Assembly: GCA_945643635.1 (NCBI GenBank)
Contig: CALZFC010000021.1
Location: 248,001-312,000, forward strand
DNA from: Allodiplogaster sudhausi
Lineage: Eukaryota > Nematoda > Chromadorea > Rhabditida > Diplogasteridae
Length of the DNA stretch: 64,000 bases
Reading direction: 5' to 3'
Below are positions 24,590-35,865 of this stretch, piece by piece. Each line of letters starts with the position of its first letter. The stretch's first letter is position 1. The notes under the pieces are model-generated. The model searched no databases. It saw only the letters and a program-made list of their open reading frames with translations, and had not been told where the DNA came from. The position numbers and the translations under genes were made by a program.

Positions 24590-26226
24590 TCTCTATCTGT
24601 CGCTCTCTCCCTTTCTAGCTCTGCACCCTCCACCCCGCTCTGCGTTCGGAGAGGGGGCTGCAGGTGGCTACGCGACTGCGGCGGCGGGAATCGAGACGGT
24701 AGACGAGTGCGGCCTCCGCTTCTTGATGGCGATGAAACAGCACGAGTACCTCCTCCTTTGTCTACCGCCCAAGCAGAAGCAGGCTCTTCGGGTTAGCAAA
24801 GAAGCCATTCTGCTGACGTCTCTCCTGTCATCTACTAACAATTCATCTTCCACTGCAGCAAAAAGGTCTCTCCTCTGCACACGTCATCTGGGCCCAGCAC
24901 TCGGAAACGGAGACGGAGCTGTTGAATGCGATTCCCGCGATGCAGAAGTCGGGTGCCACCTGGGAAGACTTGCGTGCCCTCGGAGTGGCTTGGTGGATTG
25001 CAAATGGAAGCACGCTGCGACTTTGCGTCGAGAAGGTCAGCGACATTTATAGGGGAATGAGTATTTGGGCCAGTGGAAATAACTCATTACGTTAGCGAAT
25101 CCTGTCAGGTCTAGAAGGCAAATACATTGAAGCCGTTTTCAGCTCGCTAAAGATGCCTTCCAGCTGCAGCAAGATCCTCTCGATGCTTCGATCTTCTACT
25201 TAGCGCTTAGGAAAAAGAACATTCTCAAGAATCTCTTCAAGGTGAGTTTTGGGTTGCTCAAAAGCCCAGCAGCGATGTCCGAGTGGTTAAGGAGATTGAC
25301 TAGAAATCAATTGGGCTTTGCCCGCGTAGGTTCGAATCCTGCTCGCTGCGAAACTTTTTGCCTCATTTAATCTGTCTATCTTTTGCAGACGGTGGGAAAC
25401 ACAATGATGGCCGACTTCTTCAGTCAGGTTTCATATACACTTTATCACATTAATCTGAACAATATTTGGACGCAGTGGACGTTTCAGTCGTATAAGTGTC
25501 GGAGAGTGTGCAAATATTCAGAAAAGGTGAGCTTGCTGGAATGCGAGGGGTAAGCGAAGACCTAGAGTTTCTTTCCCGCATTTGTTTCTTTGGGAGATGT
25601 GGCACTTTGGGGACTATGCAAGTGGTGCGAAATTATTGGGCATTTGTTGTGCATTAATAAATACTGCTCGTACAAGAGTGCAGCTTCGTACTGAGCAGCA
25701 AGGCTACTCTGCTCCCCAGAGCATCGGGCATCGATGTGCTTTTTGATGGCCTCGGCATGGCCGTTATTCATTACAGGGGGTGGACGGGGCTGAAGCAGGG
25801 CTGGACTGGATTTGGATCCGGATGGGGTATTGGCTGATCCAGGGAGAGGTCGAGCGGGTGCAGTGAGATGGGATGGGGTAATCAGAATTCGACGGGGAGC
25901 ATGGTGCACAGCAGTTGGCTTAATCGGAAGGGAGATGGATCTTGTTGTGAAAGATCCTGAATTCTTTATTTCTTGGACATTAAAATGACGCGCGGGTGAA
26001 GGGGTGTTCTGGAAACGATGAGAAGGAGAGGGGGCAGCATGCATGATAGGGGCTTCATTCATTGACCTGTTGGATGGTGATGGTGAGCTCGTTGGAGAGC
26101 TTACTGAATTGCTGCTCTCCTCTCTTTCTTCATGATGTTTGACTGTAACGAAAATAAAGTTTTGGCTCTGAAGAGTCTAATTTCTACATCGCTATCCCTT
26201 TCTTTCTCTCTCTCTCTCTCTCTCGC

Positions 26227-26269
<43 letters not shown>

Positions 26270-28013
26270 GTACTTGGATAATCCTACTAACTTACCTGTC
26301 TTGCGGGTGACTGGGATCTTCAGGTCCAGTAATGATGGAATATTACGAGCGGAGGTTTTCTTGGGTTGCAGATGTCGATGGAAATGGTCTGTGCATTTGG
26401 GATTTACTTCTAGACGTTATATATTCAATCTGAAAAAAAGATATATGCTCATCAACAGTACCTCGGACACGAATGTTGTTCGTGGATCTAGTCATCTCCT
26501 GCTCCGTTCTTGCCGTTCTTGCTACAGGAGTTGTTCGATGATCTTGCCTGATGTGACGGGAATGCGAATTCGTTGAGTGCGGGATGTTCTTTTTCGGTGA
26601 CCCACAGTGTTCTCCTCTATCATCTGACAGAAAGAAATTTCATATGGTCGCAAGAAATTGTATAACGAACACAATTTTGCTTAGATATGTAGGGGCTAAA
26701 GTTGTTAACCTCCCGATGCGCGAACACCCCCCCCCCCCCCCCCCCTTATCGTTTGTAGGGTGCTCATCCCACTTCCAGGTTCGCTTGTATCCAACCGCGA
26801 GCGGGCGCTTGTATTGCACTTACAAGAGAAAGATGGCTTAGTATACATCCAGTAAGAAACTTTCGCTTACTAGGCATTTCGTTGCGCCCTTTAGAAGTCG
26901 TTTGGTTACTCGGGGATCGTGCGTTGACAGTCGCCATTTGTTCTGAATATAGATGATTGTAATGTGCGACGTTCTCGCGTTGAAGGGAATATTAGCGATG
27001 ATGCGAACAGCTTCAACACAGTCAACAATTAGTTTGCGACAGAAACAGATACTATCAGGAATACGGTAGAAGGTGACCACGAACCATTCAGCTAGTAAGT
27101 GTGCTACATCAGGGCAAATGTCAGATCGACAGTAAATGTCAAACATGTGTAGAGCAAGGAAGGATGACGAAGACCAATCAGCCTGTAGAAAGACAGCGGA
27201 AGACTGATCAGGGCAGAGGGTCAGCAGTGGCTGGCAGCTCCTTCCACTTCTTTCTCTCTTCCACTCCTCCCCTCTTCTTCCTTTGCACTCCCACCCTCAT
27301 CCCCTGCGAGGCTTGCTTGGCAAAGCGAATGCGATCACAAAGGAGAAGGAAGACTGTAGTTGGCTTGAAGAGAGATGGAGAAAGACGGATAGGGGAAAAA
27401 CGAGAAAGACAGAGAGAGACGTAGAGATAAAGAGAGTGAGAGCGAGTGAGAGGGTATGGGTAAGAAAACGGGAGAGAAAACCGAGAGGACTCAGATAGTT
27501 GAAATGACAACAAGAGCCAGTGCGTGTCATATCTGATCCAAAGTCTATAAACAATCTTGTAGATTACGGAAGATTTAATGATTTCTGTACAGGCTTAGCA
27601 TAAGCATTGACATAATGTTATGAGTAGTGCCAAGGAGAGTTCTGATAAATATGACAAGCGTCTTTTTTCGATAGGTAATAATTAAACATTCTTGAAACGT
27701 ATCAGCTGTATTATTTGTTTTCTAATGAAATACTTGATTCTGGCAATTCTATTATCGGTTTGCAGGATTTCACGACAGACCACTGGAAGAAGGCGGCGAT
27801 GAAGAATGCGTTCGTACTCATGAGCAAGCAGCGCTTCCAACACGCGGCTGCCTTCTTCCTGCTTGGCGGCTCACTCAAGGATGCCATCCAGGTACTGCAA
27901 TCCTCTGCTTGGCTCTCTCTCTCTCTCTCACTCTCTCTTCTTCTCGCTCTCTCTTTCTCTCTCCCTCTCTCGCTCTCTCTTTCTCTCTCGCTCGCTCTCT
28001 CTCTCTCTCTCTC

Positions 28014-28059
<46 letters not shown>

Positions 28060-31000
28060 TCCCTCTCTCGCTCTCTGTTTCTCTCTCGCGCTCTCTCTCT
28101 ATATATATATGCCTCATTCACATCTTTGTTATGTTTTCTATATGCCTCATTCACATCTTTGTTATGTCCTGTTGTAAGGAAGGAAGTCCGTTCGAATAGA
28201 TTTAATCATGCCATATGATACTATTGTACATCTAAGTGAGCTACTAGGGCTAACACCAAGATCATATCTATATGAGATGCTTAGTGATGAAGTATGGCTA
28301 GGCCAGCATCACATGAGAATGTTTACTTATCATATTTCCATTGCTTCCACTATAATGTACTTTTCTTAAACAAAATTTTTTTAAACATAAGTTTTATGAA
28401 GTCCTCTTGGCGTGTCGAAAATATCTTACGAATAGTGTGATAGAAAAAAAGATCTATCGAGCCAACACTTTTTCAGACGATCATCGCAAAGCTGGGCGAC
28501 ATCCAACTCGCGATGGTCGTTCTACGGCTGTACGAAACGGAGACAGACACAGCTTCTGCCATGATGAGAGAGCTGCTTTGCAGAGATGTAAGGGACCTCA
28601 TGCTATGCTCTCTCTCTCCCTTTTTTTTCTCTCTCAATTTTCTCTCTCTCTCTCTCTCTCTCTCTCGCTCTCCCTTTCCCTCTTTTTCAAGTTCTCTCTT
28701 CTTCATCCTACCTTTCTAATTTATCCTTGAAACTATTTCGAAATCAACCTGTACTTTATTCTCTACGCTTTTGTTATTCAGGTGCTTGGCCAATCAGTGG
28801 AAGAGTTCGAAGCAAGCCGAGGCCGGGTTGGCGAAGACTCGTGTGGCAAAAAGAAGGAAGCCAGCAGGTACGGATCTATTTCTTGCTTACTTTTCTAAGA
28901 TTGAAATAGGTTAACTACCACTGTCCACATTTTGCTTATTCAGAGACCCCTTCGAGCGTTCGATGGCGTACTGGCTACTGAAGGACTACGTGCGCGCAGC
29001 CCACACCCTTGTGGACGAGGCAAATTCACTCGTCAACTCCGGCGAGTTCTCCCTCTCGAACATCTTCAACTTCTACAACTACCTCCGCAAGCATCCACTC
29101 GTCGTACGGCAAAAGCTCACCGATGCGGGCGTCCAGGTTTTATACTTACCTTGCTGTTAAGATGTTGAATTTCTTTTTAGATGTGTAAAGATGTAGCTTT
29201 AGTTTAAAAAAAATTAATTGTTTCTATTTTAGGCTGATTCTTAAAATGTGAAAACTTGTAGGTCGGTTCTACGGAGAAGCTGCTGGTGGTGGGGCGGCGC
29301 CTGGAAGTGCTTCTGACGCCCGCCGAACGCCGCCTCTTCTTCCGCACGGCTGCCCAGCACATGGCATTCGGCTGTCCAATGCTCGCCCTCGACGTGCTCT
29401 CCCGTCTGCCCACTGAGATGGCCATGCTCGGAGAGGGGCCCGAGTGTCTTAGGCAGATGCTTTCTGAACAGGCAAGACAGTCGCTTCCTTTATTCAACAC
29501 AACATAGAAAGTGGATTTGAAGGTGGAGCAGCATCAAGTTGTCCCACTTACGCCAAGGCCGGTCGAGAAGGTGGAAGACGTGGACTGGGGTGCTCCGAGT
29601 AACGTCGTCGAGGTTAGAAGAATTGAGAAAATGGAGAGAAAGGGAGGGAGAGAGAGAGAGAATGGGTTACCATTCTTAAGGTTTTCTCCGAAGACCATTA
29701 TGTTTTTTTTTAAGAAGGACGACCTTGCCCTAGAGTGGAGTGACGATGACGGCGAAGAGGAAGAGGAGAAAGAGAAGAAGAGTGCAGTGTCAGAGACGCA
29801 GAGGAAGGCATCCAATCCGCTGATTCTGAAGAACGGCGTCGCTGACGACGGATCGCGGCATGTCGATGAGGTTTGAATAGGAACTTTTTTTTTTAAATTT
29901 GGAAAAAAACAAATGAGATGGTTGATAACCCCTTGGAACAATATTCAGAAACTCGCCTCCACATCAACTTCCGGCATTGTTGACATCATCGCGCAGCACA
30001 TGAAGTTTGTGGCATCTCTGCGCATCCTGACGGAGGAGCTGTCGATGCTCGCCGGTGGCTTCGATGTCCGTGGTGGCCAGCTGCGATATCAGGTATAGTT
30101 TCTTTTATTTTTAATTACATTTACTCACTGTGATTATCCTGTTTTAAATCCGCTTTTACTATTCAATTCTTGATTCTGCCACTATAAAAACTATATAACA
30201 TTTTGCGAGTTTGTGACATTTCCAGTTGTTCCACTGGCTCGAGCGAGAGATTGATGTGCTGAAGAAGCTTTGTGACTACCGAACCAGCGAGCCCGAACAC
30301 TTTGTGGATGACGACGGGGACGTCTTTGACACGTCAGACCACACCGATGGGTCTGGTTTCGGATGATGCTTTCTAAGGGAATCTGATGGAAGATTTAAAG
30401 AAATGCTTCGTTTAGATCGGAGCCCACGACACTGCACGAAGCCATTAGCAAGGATCGAGCGTTGCTTGCTGCCCGCCTCAAGATTGCCATCCAGAGGAGA
30501 AGATGGCTAAACTCGAACCAGAAACTTATTCGGTGAGGGGAGCTAACTGTTTTCCGCAATGTGTGTAGCAGATCTAGTGTCAAAATGACTTTCATTAAGT
30601 TCCTTCACTTCGTTCTGCTCGCTGCACTCTGCCCAGAATCATCGGTTGACCTCTGCACTAATGGAATTGCTGTTGCTTCTGCTCGAAGTGCAAAAGGATT
30701 CCACCAGTGCCCATCTTAGCGGTTCGCTTTTGCTGTGCTTCTACAGACTCCTTCTTCACTTGCATCGCAATCAATGCAGCTGTCTCCATCTTGCAGAAAC
30801 GGTGCCTGACATGCATTCGTTCCCTCTGCTGGTCGCCTCCGTCTCCTCCTTCAAGATGTTCGTCTCCTCTCCTCTGGCCTTTATCGAGAATCAGTGTTCT
30901 GATCTCCTCGCAAGTATCTGCGAGCTCGCTGTTGTGCCGCGCCTCGACCACACCATCAAGAAGGTTTGTAGAAGGGTTTGTCCTGGTAAAAAAAAATTTT

Positions 31001-34000
31001 ATTGGCCTCATTTATATAATTTCTGTTTTAACTAGTAATAATTGTCAGTTGTTTCATTCTGCTTCTTCTGTTTGCTTTCGAAAGTATTAGCGCCTATTGA
31101 ACTTGTTCCACTTCAGACCTTCGTCCTCTACAACCTGTGCCAAGGCCTGTCCTCGTGCGTCTACCAGTCGCTCTCCGATGTTGATTATTATAGCAGTGTA
31201 ATTGCACTCTCCGGAAGCGGGTGAGACTCATTGGCAACTTCTTATTTAGCATGCAATGTGCTGAATGGTGCCCACTTTGCAGCGTGTTGACACGGCGGAG
31301 TCGGGCTACGACTACGGTAGACGAGGTGAGGGTGTCGACGGCGCCGTCCAAATGGCCGGGAGTAGAGAATGTGGTGGCATTGCTGGGAAGAGCGAGGGAT
31401 GAGGACGCGCCTCTCCTCCGGCTGCTGCTAGTCGAGTGCTTCGTCGCCATTACTATGTTAGCCTTCTTTTAGTTGCTCATTCATATGTTCAATTATAACT
31501 TCATCTTGTTGAAATATTGATTTAACTCACCAGATAACCCAGCCTAACCCCCCCCCCTCTGTCCAGGTCCCTGTTCTCATTTTCCCTGGCTGCCTATGAT
31601 GCCCGCTGGCTGTTCCGTCTGGCTGCTCACTACATCAACGACGATCAGTTTGCGAATGTCTTTGGTGGCGGTGGCGAGAAGCGACTGCGGCCGGCGGCCT
31701 CTGCTCCACCTCCCCGGCCACCACGTAGGGCTTTTATAGTTTCCTTCCTTTCATTCTTATTTTTATATTTTGAAAGTTCCTGACGATGAGACTGACAGCT
31801 TCTTTAGGACCATCCGTACCGGTAGAGAGCAATTACGTTGACCAGAAACATCCCGCGCCACATGAGGGATCAACGCTACGAGCAAAGCTGAACGCAAGGG
31901 TATACAGCTCTTTCTTCGCTTTCTCACTTACTCACTTTCTCTCTCTCTCTCTCTCTCTCACCTCTCCCACTCTCTCCTAATCTCTCGTTGTCAAAGTCTC
32001 TTTCTGCCATTCTAAATGGGTTGCTGCTTTGAGTTGCATGTGTTCGGAAAGGATGGCCATCCCTCGTCGAGTACTCCTCCGGGTGGCGGGAGTGGCTCAG
32101 CCCCCGGCCGGTCGGTGGAAGTCGTGCCCCGTCGCCCCGAGCACGCTTCCTTTCGATGGGTGCCGCCCAGGAAGAACATTGTACAGATGTACGCTGAGAA
32201 GGTACGCCTCTAAGAATAGTCATGAATGCTTATCGAGCAACTCAACGCTTAGGAAGAATGCCATTTGAGGTGCAAGAGGAGGTGGCAGGCGAGGCGGCCA
32301 GCATGGCTTCCGAGTCGGAGTCGGATGACGAGGGAGGGGAGGGGAAGGACAGAAGAGAAGAGGACGATGAGGACAACGACGATGACAGGAGGGAACACGC
32401 GAATCCCAACTCATTCGCATGGATTCTCATGCGACTCGCTCTCGTCTTCCAGCAGAGTGTTCGCATCAAGCAGTTCCTCAAGATGGCCGGCTTCGAAGTG
32501 CAAGGTACTCTTGCTCTCACAATCTCCTTCTGTGATGCTCAACCACTTCAGAGATCCCTTCAACCGCTCCACGAATCTCTGAAGTGCTCGCTCTCCTCGA
32601 TGGCTGGGCATATCAGCTGCGAGAGGAGCTACGCCAGTTCCCGGGTGGCTGCCCCGCCTACCTCCTGCCCATCTCGACAACCGAACCGGGAGATGACCTC
32701 GGCGCGAGTGGCCCGACCCTCAGGTCAGTTCATTATGGCTTTTCATGAAGACTAACCATCTTTTAGCTGTATGCATCTAACGAATGCTTTAGGAAGTACC
32801 GAGCACTGCTCGAGCCAGGCAACACCCCCTTCGAGCACGAAGGCGTCGCCGCTCTCCCAGTACGCCGTCTCTGGTCCTATCTCGTTCGCCAGGAGAACCT
32901 CCAAAACATCTTCATCACGCACATCTTCGCCGCCCAAGGGGACATGGTGTGCACTTTTATAGCTCATTGCCAACATCAGTTGTTTCTTTTATGTGCTCCA
33001 TATAATTTTTTTGATAATTGCTAATGTATGAAATCTGCCTTCACCCTCTCCTCACTCTCATCACTGTTTGCAGAAGCAAGAAGTGGAGCGGACAGGAGTG
33101 ATGGCGAATCTGCAGAAGGACGAGCTGCCCGATGCGTTCAAGATTATACAGCGAGAACATGAGCCAATCGTTGCCTTCGCGTGTGAGCAGGTCAGCAGCA
33201 CTGCCTTTCAATAAACATGAGAGAAGTCCTGTCTATTCCAGGAGCGCCCTGGTCTGCTTGTGCTGTCAACAGGGCGAGAGCTGCAAGAAATGGACATCTC
33301 CGCAGTCTTCGACCGCAGCTCCGCGTCCACTTGGATGAGTAATCGGACCGAGTTGGACGTCGCTCTCTTCGGACTCAAGCGAGACCCGCAAAAAGTTCGT
33401 GATTTAGATATCCAAGAAAGGAAATGGCTATTGTTTGGATTTATAGGATAACGACGACTACCAACTCTTCGTCGAGAACGGCGCGAAGAAGTCGACGACA
33501 CTAACACGCATGGTAAGCGACACTCTTTCTTGTCGATGTATGCTTGCCTCTTTCCCCCTAACTTCGGAGAGAATCGCATTGCCGTCTCTCTTTCTTACTC
33601 TATTCATTCGTTTCTTCGGGTTGTATTCAATCGTAAATATCTTTGCTTTGTATATGAATAATTTTTTTAAGATGCCGAAAATACATTCGGTTGAATAAGA
33701 CTCACTCAACTCTATCTGAATGCCAAGCACTTTTAATTCGCCTTTCAAGGAGCGATTTGTTTCGACTCTTAATAGTTTATTTGCGTATTAATTGTGCTGT
33801 AACAGCTAAAATGATAGAAAAAAAGCCATTTCCTGTAATCTTCTAGCACCTCACTCCATTCATTGTGGACCGAAGCCGAAAGGCGCTCATCAAGGTAAAC
33901 ACACCTGCCCGGCTGTTGTGCTGTTTTGTTGTGTAATTGCAATTCATGCGAAGAAGTCGTTGTGTACCGAAGCTTCAAAATTCCGTTGTGTACTTCAAAA

Positions 34001-35865
34001 TTTAGTCGCTTTTTTATCACCTCTTTTTTCAAAAAGCTATTTTTGCCCTAAAAATCTGCAATATTAATGCGTGGCTGATGTTGTAAATATGATGTAATTC
34101 GTATCCTTAGTGAACATGTTGGTGCTGGTTTCTGTCCCTCATTTTATTATTCGGTGTTGCTTTAGGATATATTTTCTCTGAAATAAGCCCTGTAAAAATT
34201 TTGCTCTCCAATTTCAGCTTTTCAAACGGCAAATTAGTGGCATTCGACGTATTGACTGTCATCCAACAGCTCCATACTGTACGTGGGTCTCATTGCATGA
34301 CGATCATATTTATTGCTGTCATATTCACATGAAAAAGGGGAATAATACAAATTTCAGATGCGACGGGCTCTTCGGATGGCTCGATTCGAGTGTGGGAGTG
34401 GGGCGTTGGCCAACCGTTGTATATTCCTAGGATTGCTGGACAACATGCAAAGGTATGCAGAGGAGAGGGGGGAGAGGAGAGAAAATGACGTGAAGAGAGA
34501 GATGCTAATTGACTGCTGCGAATTCCTGGACACATCTTGACTTGCTCCAAGGTGACGAAGCTGGCATACGCGCCCAACGGGAACAAGTTGGCAGCCACGG
34601 ACGGCGATGGAATGCTCTCCGTCTGGCAGGCCGGCCTCTCCTCCGACATGAAGGCGCCTTTCTTTGTCAGTCACCTTTCCTTACGTCCATTCACGTTGGC
34701 CTTCTTTACGGTCCCATTGATTGCTTGCTACAGTTTCCACTTTCTCTCTCTCTCTCGTTCCTACTCCCTCTCTCACTCTTTCTCTCTCTCTCTCTCTCTC
34801 CCTCTCTCTCTCTTTCTCGCTGTCACTGTTTCCAGAGCATGAAAGCACACTCCCGGACGACGTCCGATGTCCGCTTCATCGCCCACGCAGCTTCTCTCCT
34901 GCTGACCGCGGGTGACTCTGGCTCCGGAGACCTGAACGTGGCTGTGTGGGATACTCTGTTGCCGCCCTCGCAGGCTTGCGTCCACGCATTCGCAGGACAT
35001 CCAGATGGCTCCACCTGCGCCCTTTACATCCAACCACAACAGGTTTTATCACTTTTATTTTTGGTTTCTTGCGGTAACATTGTAGTTTTTCCCACGACTT
35101 TTCCTCTCTTCGATAGTTGCGAATACATCGCTTGCTTCCTTCAGACCATCATCTCTGGCGGCGCGCACGGCGAGATCTGCATCTGGGATGTGCGACAGCG
35201 CGCACTCCGAACCACTGTCAAGTCAGTCAGCGGACACTTGCAACGGAACTAATCACTCACTCCATTACATGGACACAAGCGTATCTGTAACTGCATCTTT
35301 ATCGATCCCTTGAAGGGCCTTCGAGAGCACGCAAGCAGTACGATCACTCGTGGTGGATCCGTCATTTGACATCATCGCAGCAGGCAACAGCGACGGAGAC
35401 ATCAAGGTTCTCAACAAATGCTCAATTCCTTTCTGTGGCATTAATTGTTATTTTCTAAGTGGTTCAATATGTCACTATGTTTCGCAGTTTTTTTCATTGT
35501 AACTCACGTCATTCTCTCAGATATACACGTGCGAGTCCTCCCCGCATCTTATGTACAGTCTCCCTGGAGAACACACAGCGCGTGGCGGTTTCTCCTTCAG
35601 ACAGGTTTGACTTTTGCTAGGTTCCTACCAATTAGAACTTTCGTTCAGGTCTGGCTGCAAAAAAAAATTACTTTCAATGTATTTTATTCCTATTCAGTAA
35701 ATGTCAAGTGAATTACATTGATTTTAATATGAATTACAGGTCGGCCAAACAAGCGTTACCGGCGTGCAACAATTGTACGTGGACCAGCAGATGAGGATGT
35801 TCTCGTGCGGCGCGGATTGCTCCCTCAACCTACGCCTCATTCCGTCTGTCTACAATCTTATTTAG
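13688..35865 (+). CDS. rbc-1: Rabconnectin-3 alpha / DMX-like WD40 protein
   Basis: Very large gene modelled as 75 exons whose phases all agree, about 3,177 residues (human DMXL2 is about 3,036); exon coordinates are in the four block entries. The start MSAHQ-VIAGALNKGEHVFAVGS matches the DMXL N-terminus (MNLHQVLTGAVNPGDH). Further family landmarks are GHLSSSSLYPACKAPFLLLT, IDWVSTEDGGHILTVGV, ANPILPQYHPKQL, ETVDECGLRFLMAMK, the VGNTMMADFFSQ-DFTTDHWKKAAMKNAF segment, and the C-terminal WD repeats ending FSCGADCSLNLRLIPS. DMXL/Rabconnectin-3 proteins bind Rab3 effectors and promote V-ATPase assembly and synaptic vesicle/endosome acidification. The 2.3-kb intron 25428-27765 hosts an antisense gene, and the preceding intron a tRNA gene. 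Possible GC-AG introns, a 4-nt microexon and a phase-symmetric exon (21564-21668) are flagged separately. Confidence 0.93.
17971..18102. repeat. (CT)n tract in rbc-1 intron 16
   Basis: Almost pure CT repeat from about 17975 to 18050 fills a 132-nt intron that begins with gctagt rather than gt and ends cttccag. Confidence 0.85.
18937..19174. repeat. 34-bp minisatellite, seven copies, in an rbc-1 intron
   Basis: Unit begins ATATTTATGAAAAGAAAGAA and recurs exactly every 34 bp at 18937, 18971, 19005, 19039, 19073, 19107 and 19141. Copies are almost identical; the fourth has GATAG for GAAAG and the seventh ATGAAACG. It fills most of the intron 18919-19198. Confidence 0.97.
20944..20984. repeat. 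(CT)n microsatellite in rbc-1 intron
   Basis: Uninterrupted CT repeat of about 41 bp in the intron after exon 20588-20724. Confidence 0.95.
24549..24586. repeat. (CT)n microsatellite next to an rbc-1 splice acceptor
   Basis: CT repeat of about 38 bp in the short intron 24533-24618; it ends about 30 nt before the ctttctag acceptor and could serve as an extended polypyrimidine tract. Confidence 0.95.
25270..25350 (+). tRNA. tRNA-Ser, anticodon AGA
   Basis: The 81-nt sequence folds as a class II tRNA: acceptor GCAGCGA pairs with TCGCTGC before discriminator G; a D arm follows (TCCGAGTGGTTAAGG, which includes the A box); anticodon stem GATTGA/TCAATT flanks loop CTAGAAA with anticodon AGA; a long variable arm GGGCTTTGCCC is typical of tRNA-Ser; and the T arm holds the B box GGTTCGAATCC. 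No intron and no encoded CCA, as expected in eukaryotes. It lies wholly inside an rbc-1 intron, same strand, and would be transcribed by RNA polymerase III from its internal promoter. Identity is clear. Confidence 0.98.
25355..25359 (+). terminator. RNA polymerase III T5 terminator
   Basis: TTTTT four bases downstream of the tRNA-Ser gene, the normal Pol III stop signal. Confidence 0.8.
25562..26623 (-). CDS. Unrecognised antisense gene nested in an rbc-1 intron (partial)
   Basis: Minus-strand exons with good signals: 26462-26623 (acceptor ctgtcag, donor gtactg), 26296-26388 (acceptor gcacag, donor gtaagt) and 25562-26142 (acceptor cgttacag, ending at a stop). Phases agree, giving about 278 residues: a basic N-terminal part, then KKTSARNIPSLLDLKIP, a Ser/Pro-rich stretch (SSPTSSPSPSN), and a C-terminal helix with AEAIKKHIDARCSG and AAQYEAALLYEQYLL before the stop. 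The first exon begins mid-codon, so there is at least one more 5' exon; alternatively an ATG at 26623 in another frame hits a stop after about 33 codons. No known domain is recognised. It lies within the 2.3-kb rbc-1 intron 25428-27765 and is transcribed against it. Confidence 0.6.
26201..26269. repeat. (CT)n microsatellite in an intron of the nested gene
   Basis: CT repeat with a TCGCTCAC interruption, lying between exons 26296-26388 and 25562-26142 of the antisense gene (where it reads GA) and inside an rbc-1 intron (where it reads CT). Confidence 0.9.
26727..26746. repeat. C20 homopolymer
   Basis: Run of 20 C in the rbc-1 intron upstream of the nested gene. It may be a G-quadruplex-forming tract on the minus strand. 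Confidence 0.9.
27908..28102. repeat. Long CT-rich microsatellite in rbc-1 intron
   Basis: About 195 bp of CT repeat with scattered TTC, CGC and CCC interruptions, ending in a short TA stretch (28100-28110). It begins about 15 nt after exon 27766-27891. Confidence 0.93.
28106..28167. repeat. Direct duplication of ATGCCTCATTCACATCTTTG
   Basis: Two adjacent copies of a unit starting TATATGCCTCATTCACATCT, about 31-32 bp apart, immediately after the CT/TA microsatellite. Confidence 0.85.
33242..35865 (+). other. rbc-1: rbc-1 exons 65-75 (C-terminal WD40 propeller)
   Basis: Exons: 33242-33394, 33447-33512, 33847-33894, 34218-34278, 34358-34452, 34552-34665, 34836-35042, 35145-35221, 35316-35406, 35521-35604, 35740-35865 (stop TAG 35863-35865). 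WD repeats are plain: YATGSSDGSIRVWEWG, GDLNVAVWDTLLPPSQACVHAF, TIISGGAHGEICIWDVRQR, DIIAAGNSDGDIKIY and QMRMFSCGADCSLNLRLIP. These align with the C-terminal repeats of DMXL1/2. Confidence 0.92.
34741..34820. repeat. CT-rich tract before an rbc-1 acceptor
   Basis: CT-dominated stretch in the intron before exon 34836-35042, leading into the gtttccag acceptor. Confidence 0.85.

Larger units (their letters stand above)
19199..25427 (+). other. rbc-1: rbc-1 exons 21-44 (central region)
   Basis: Exons: 19199-19328, 19407-19582, 19650-19711, 19770-19906, 20014-20215, 20288-20394, 20452-20543, 20588-20724, 21564-21668 (possibly alternative), 22156-22256, 22328-22453, 22579-22689, 22797-22897, 23043-23195, 23244-23463, 23656-23772, 23831-23941, 23994-24072, 24212-24361, 24434-24532, 24619-24791, 24859-25035, 25143-25241, 25389-25427. 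It includes the RAVE-like conserved part (Rav1 homology): CSDDVVRFWKC, VGVFECESSGGVEW, LLHYDEIDDISPLPLYAL, VSSVDQMHLLAIADTLSHF. Phases agree at every junction. Confidence 0.88.
27766..33190 (+). other. rbc-1: rbc-1 exons 45-64 (Rav1 C-terminal and linker region)
   Basis: Exons: 27766-27891, 28477-28587, 28782-28867, 28944-29136, 29262-29471 (GC donor), 29508-29612, 29718-29870, 29949-30092, 30226-30350, 30416-30532, 30600-30963, 31117-31220, 31283-31456, 31567-31724, 31808-31899, 32034-32201, 32270-32504, 32552-32723, 32793-32946, 33074-33190. The start of exon 32034 could instead be 32052. Segments such as FFLLGGSLKDAI, MAYWLLKDYVRAA, MKFVASLRILTEELSMLAGG, VSTAPSKWPGVENVVALLGR and LWSYLVRQENLQNIFITHIF match DMXL. 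An acidic Glu/Asp-rich linker is coded at 32320-32395. Confidence 0.86.

Noticed and set aside
27711..28218. Open frames of up to 167 codons of Ser/Leu or Arg/Glu repeats
   Set aside because: They are translations of the CT microsatellite; only the short rbc-1 exon 27766-27891 within them is real.
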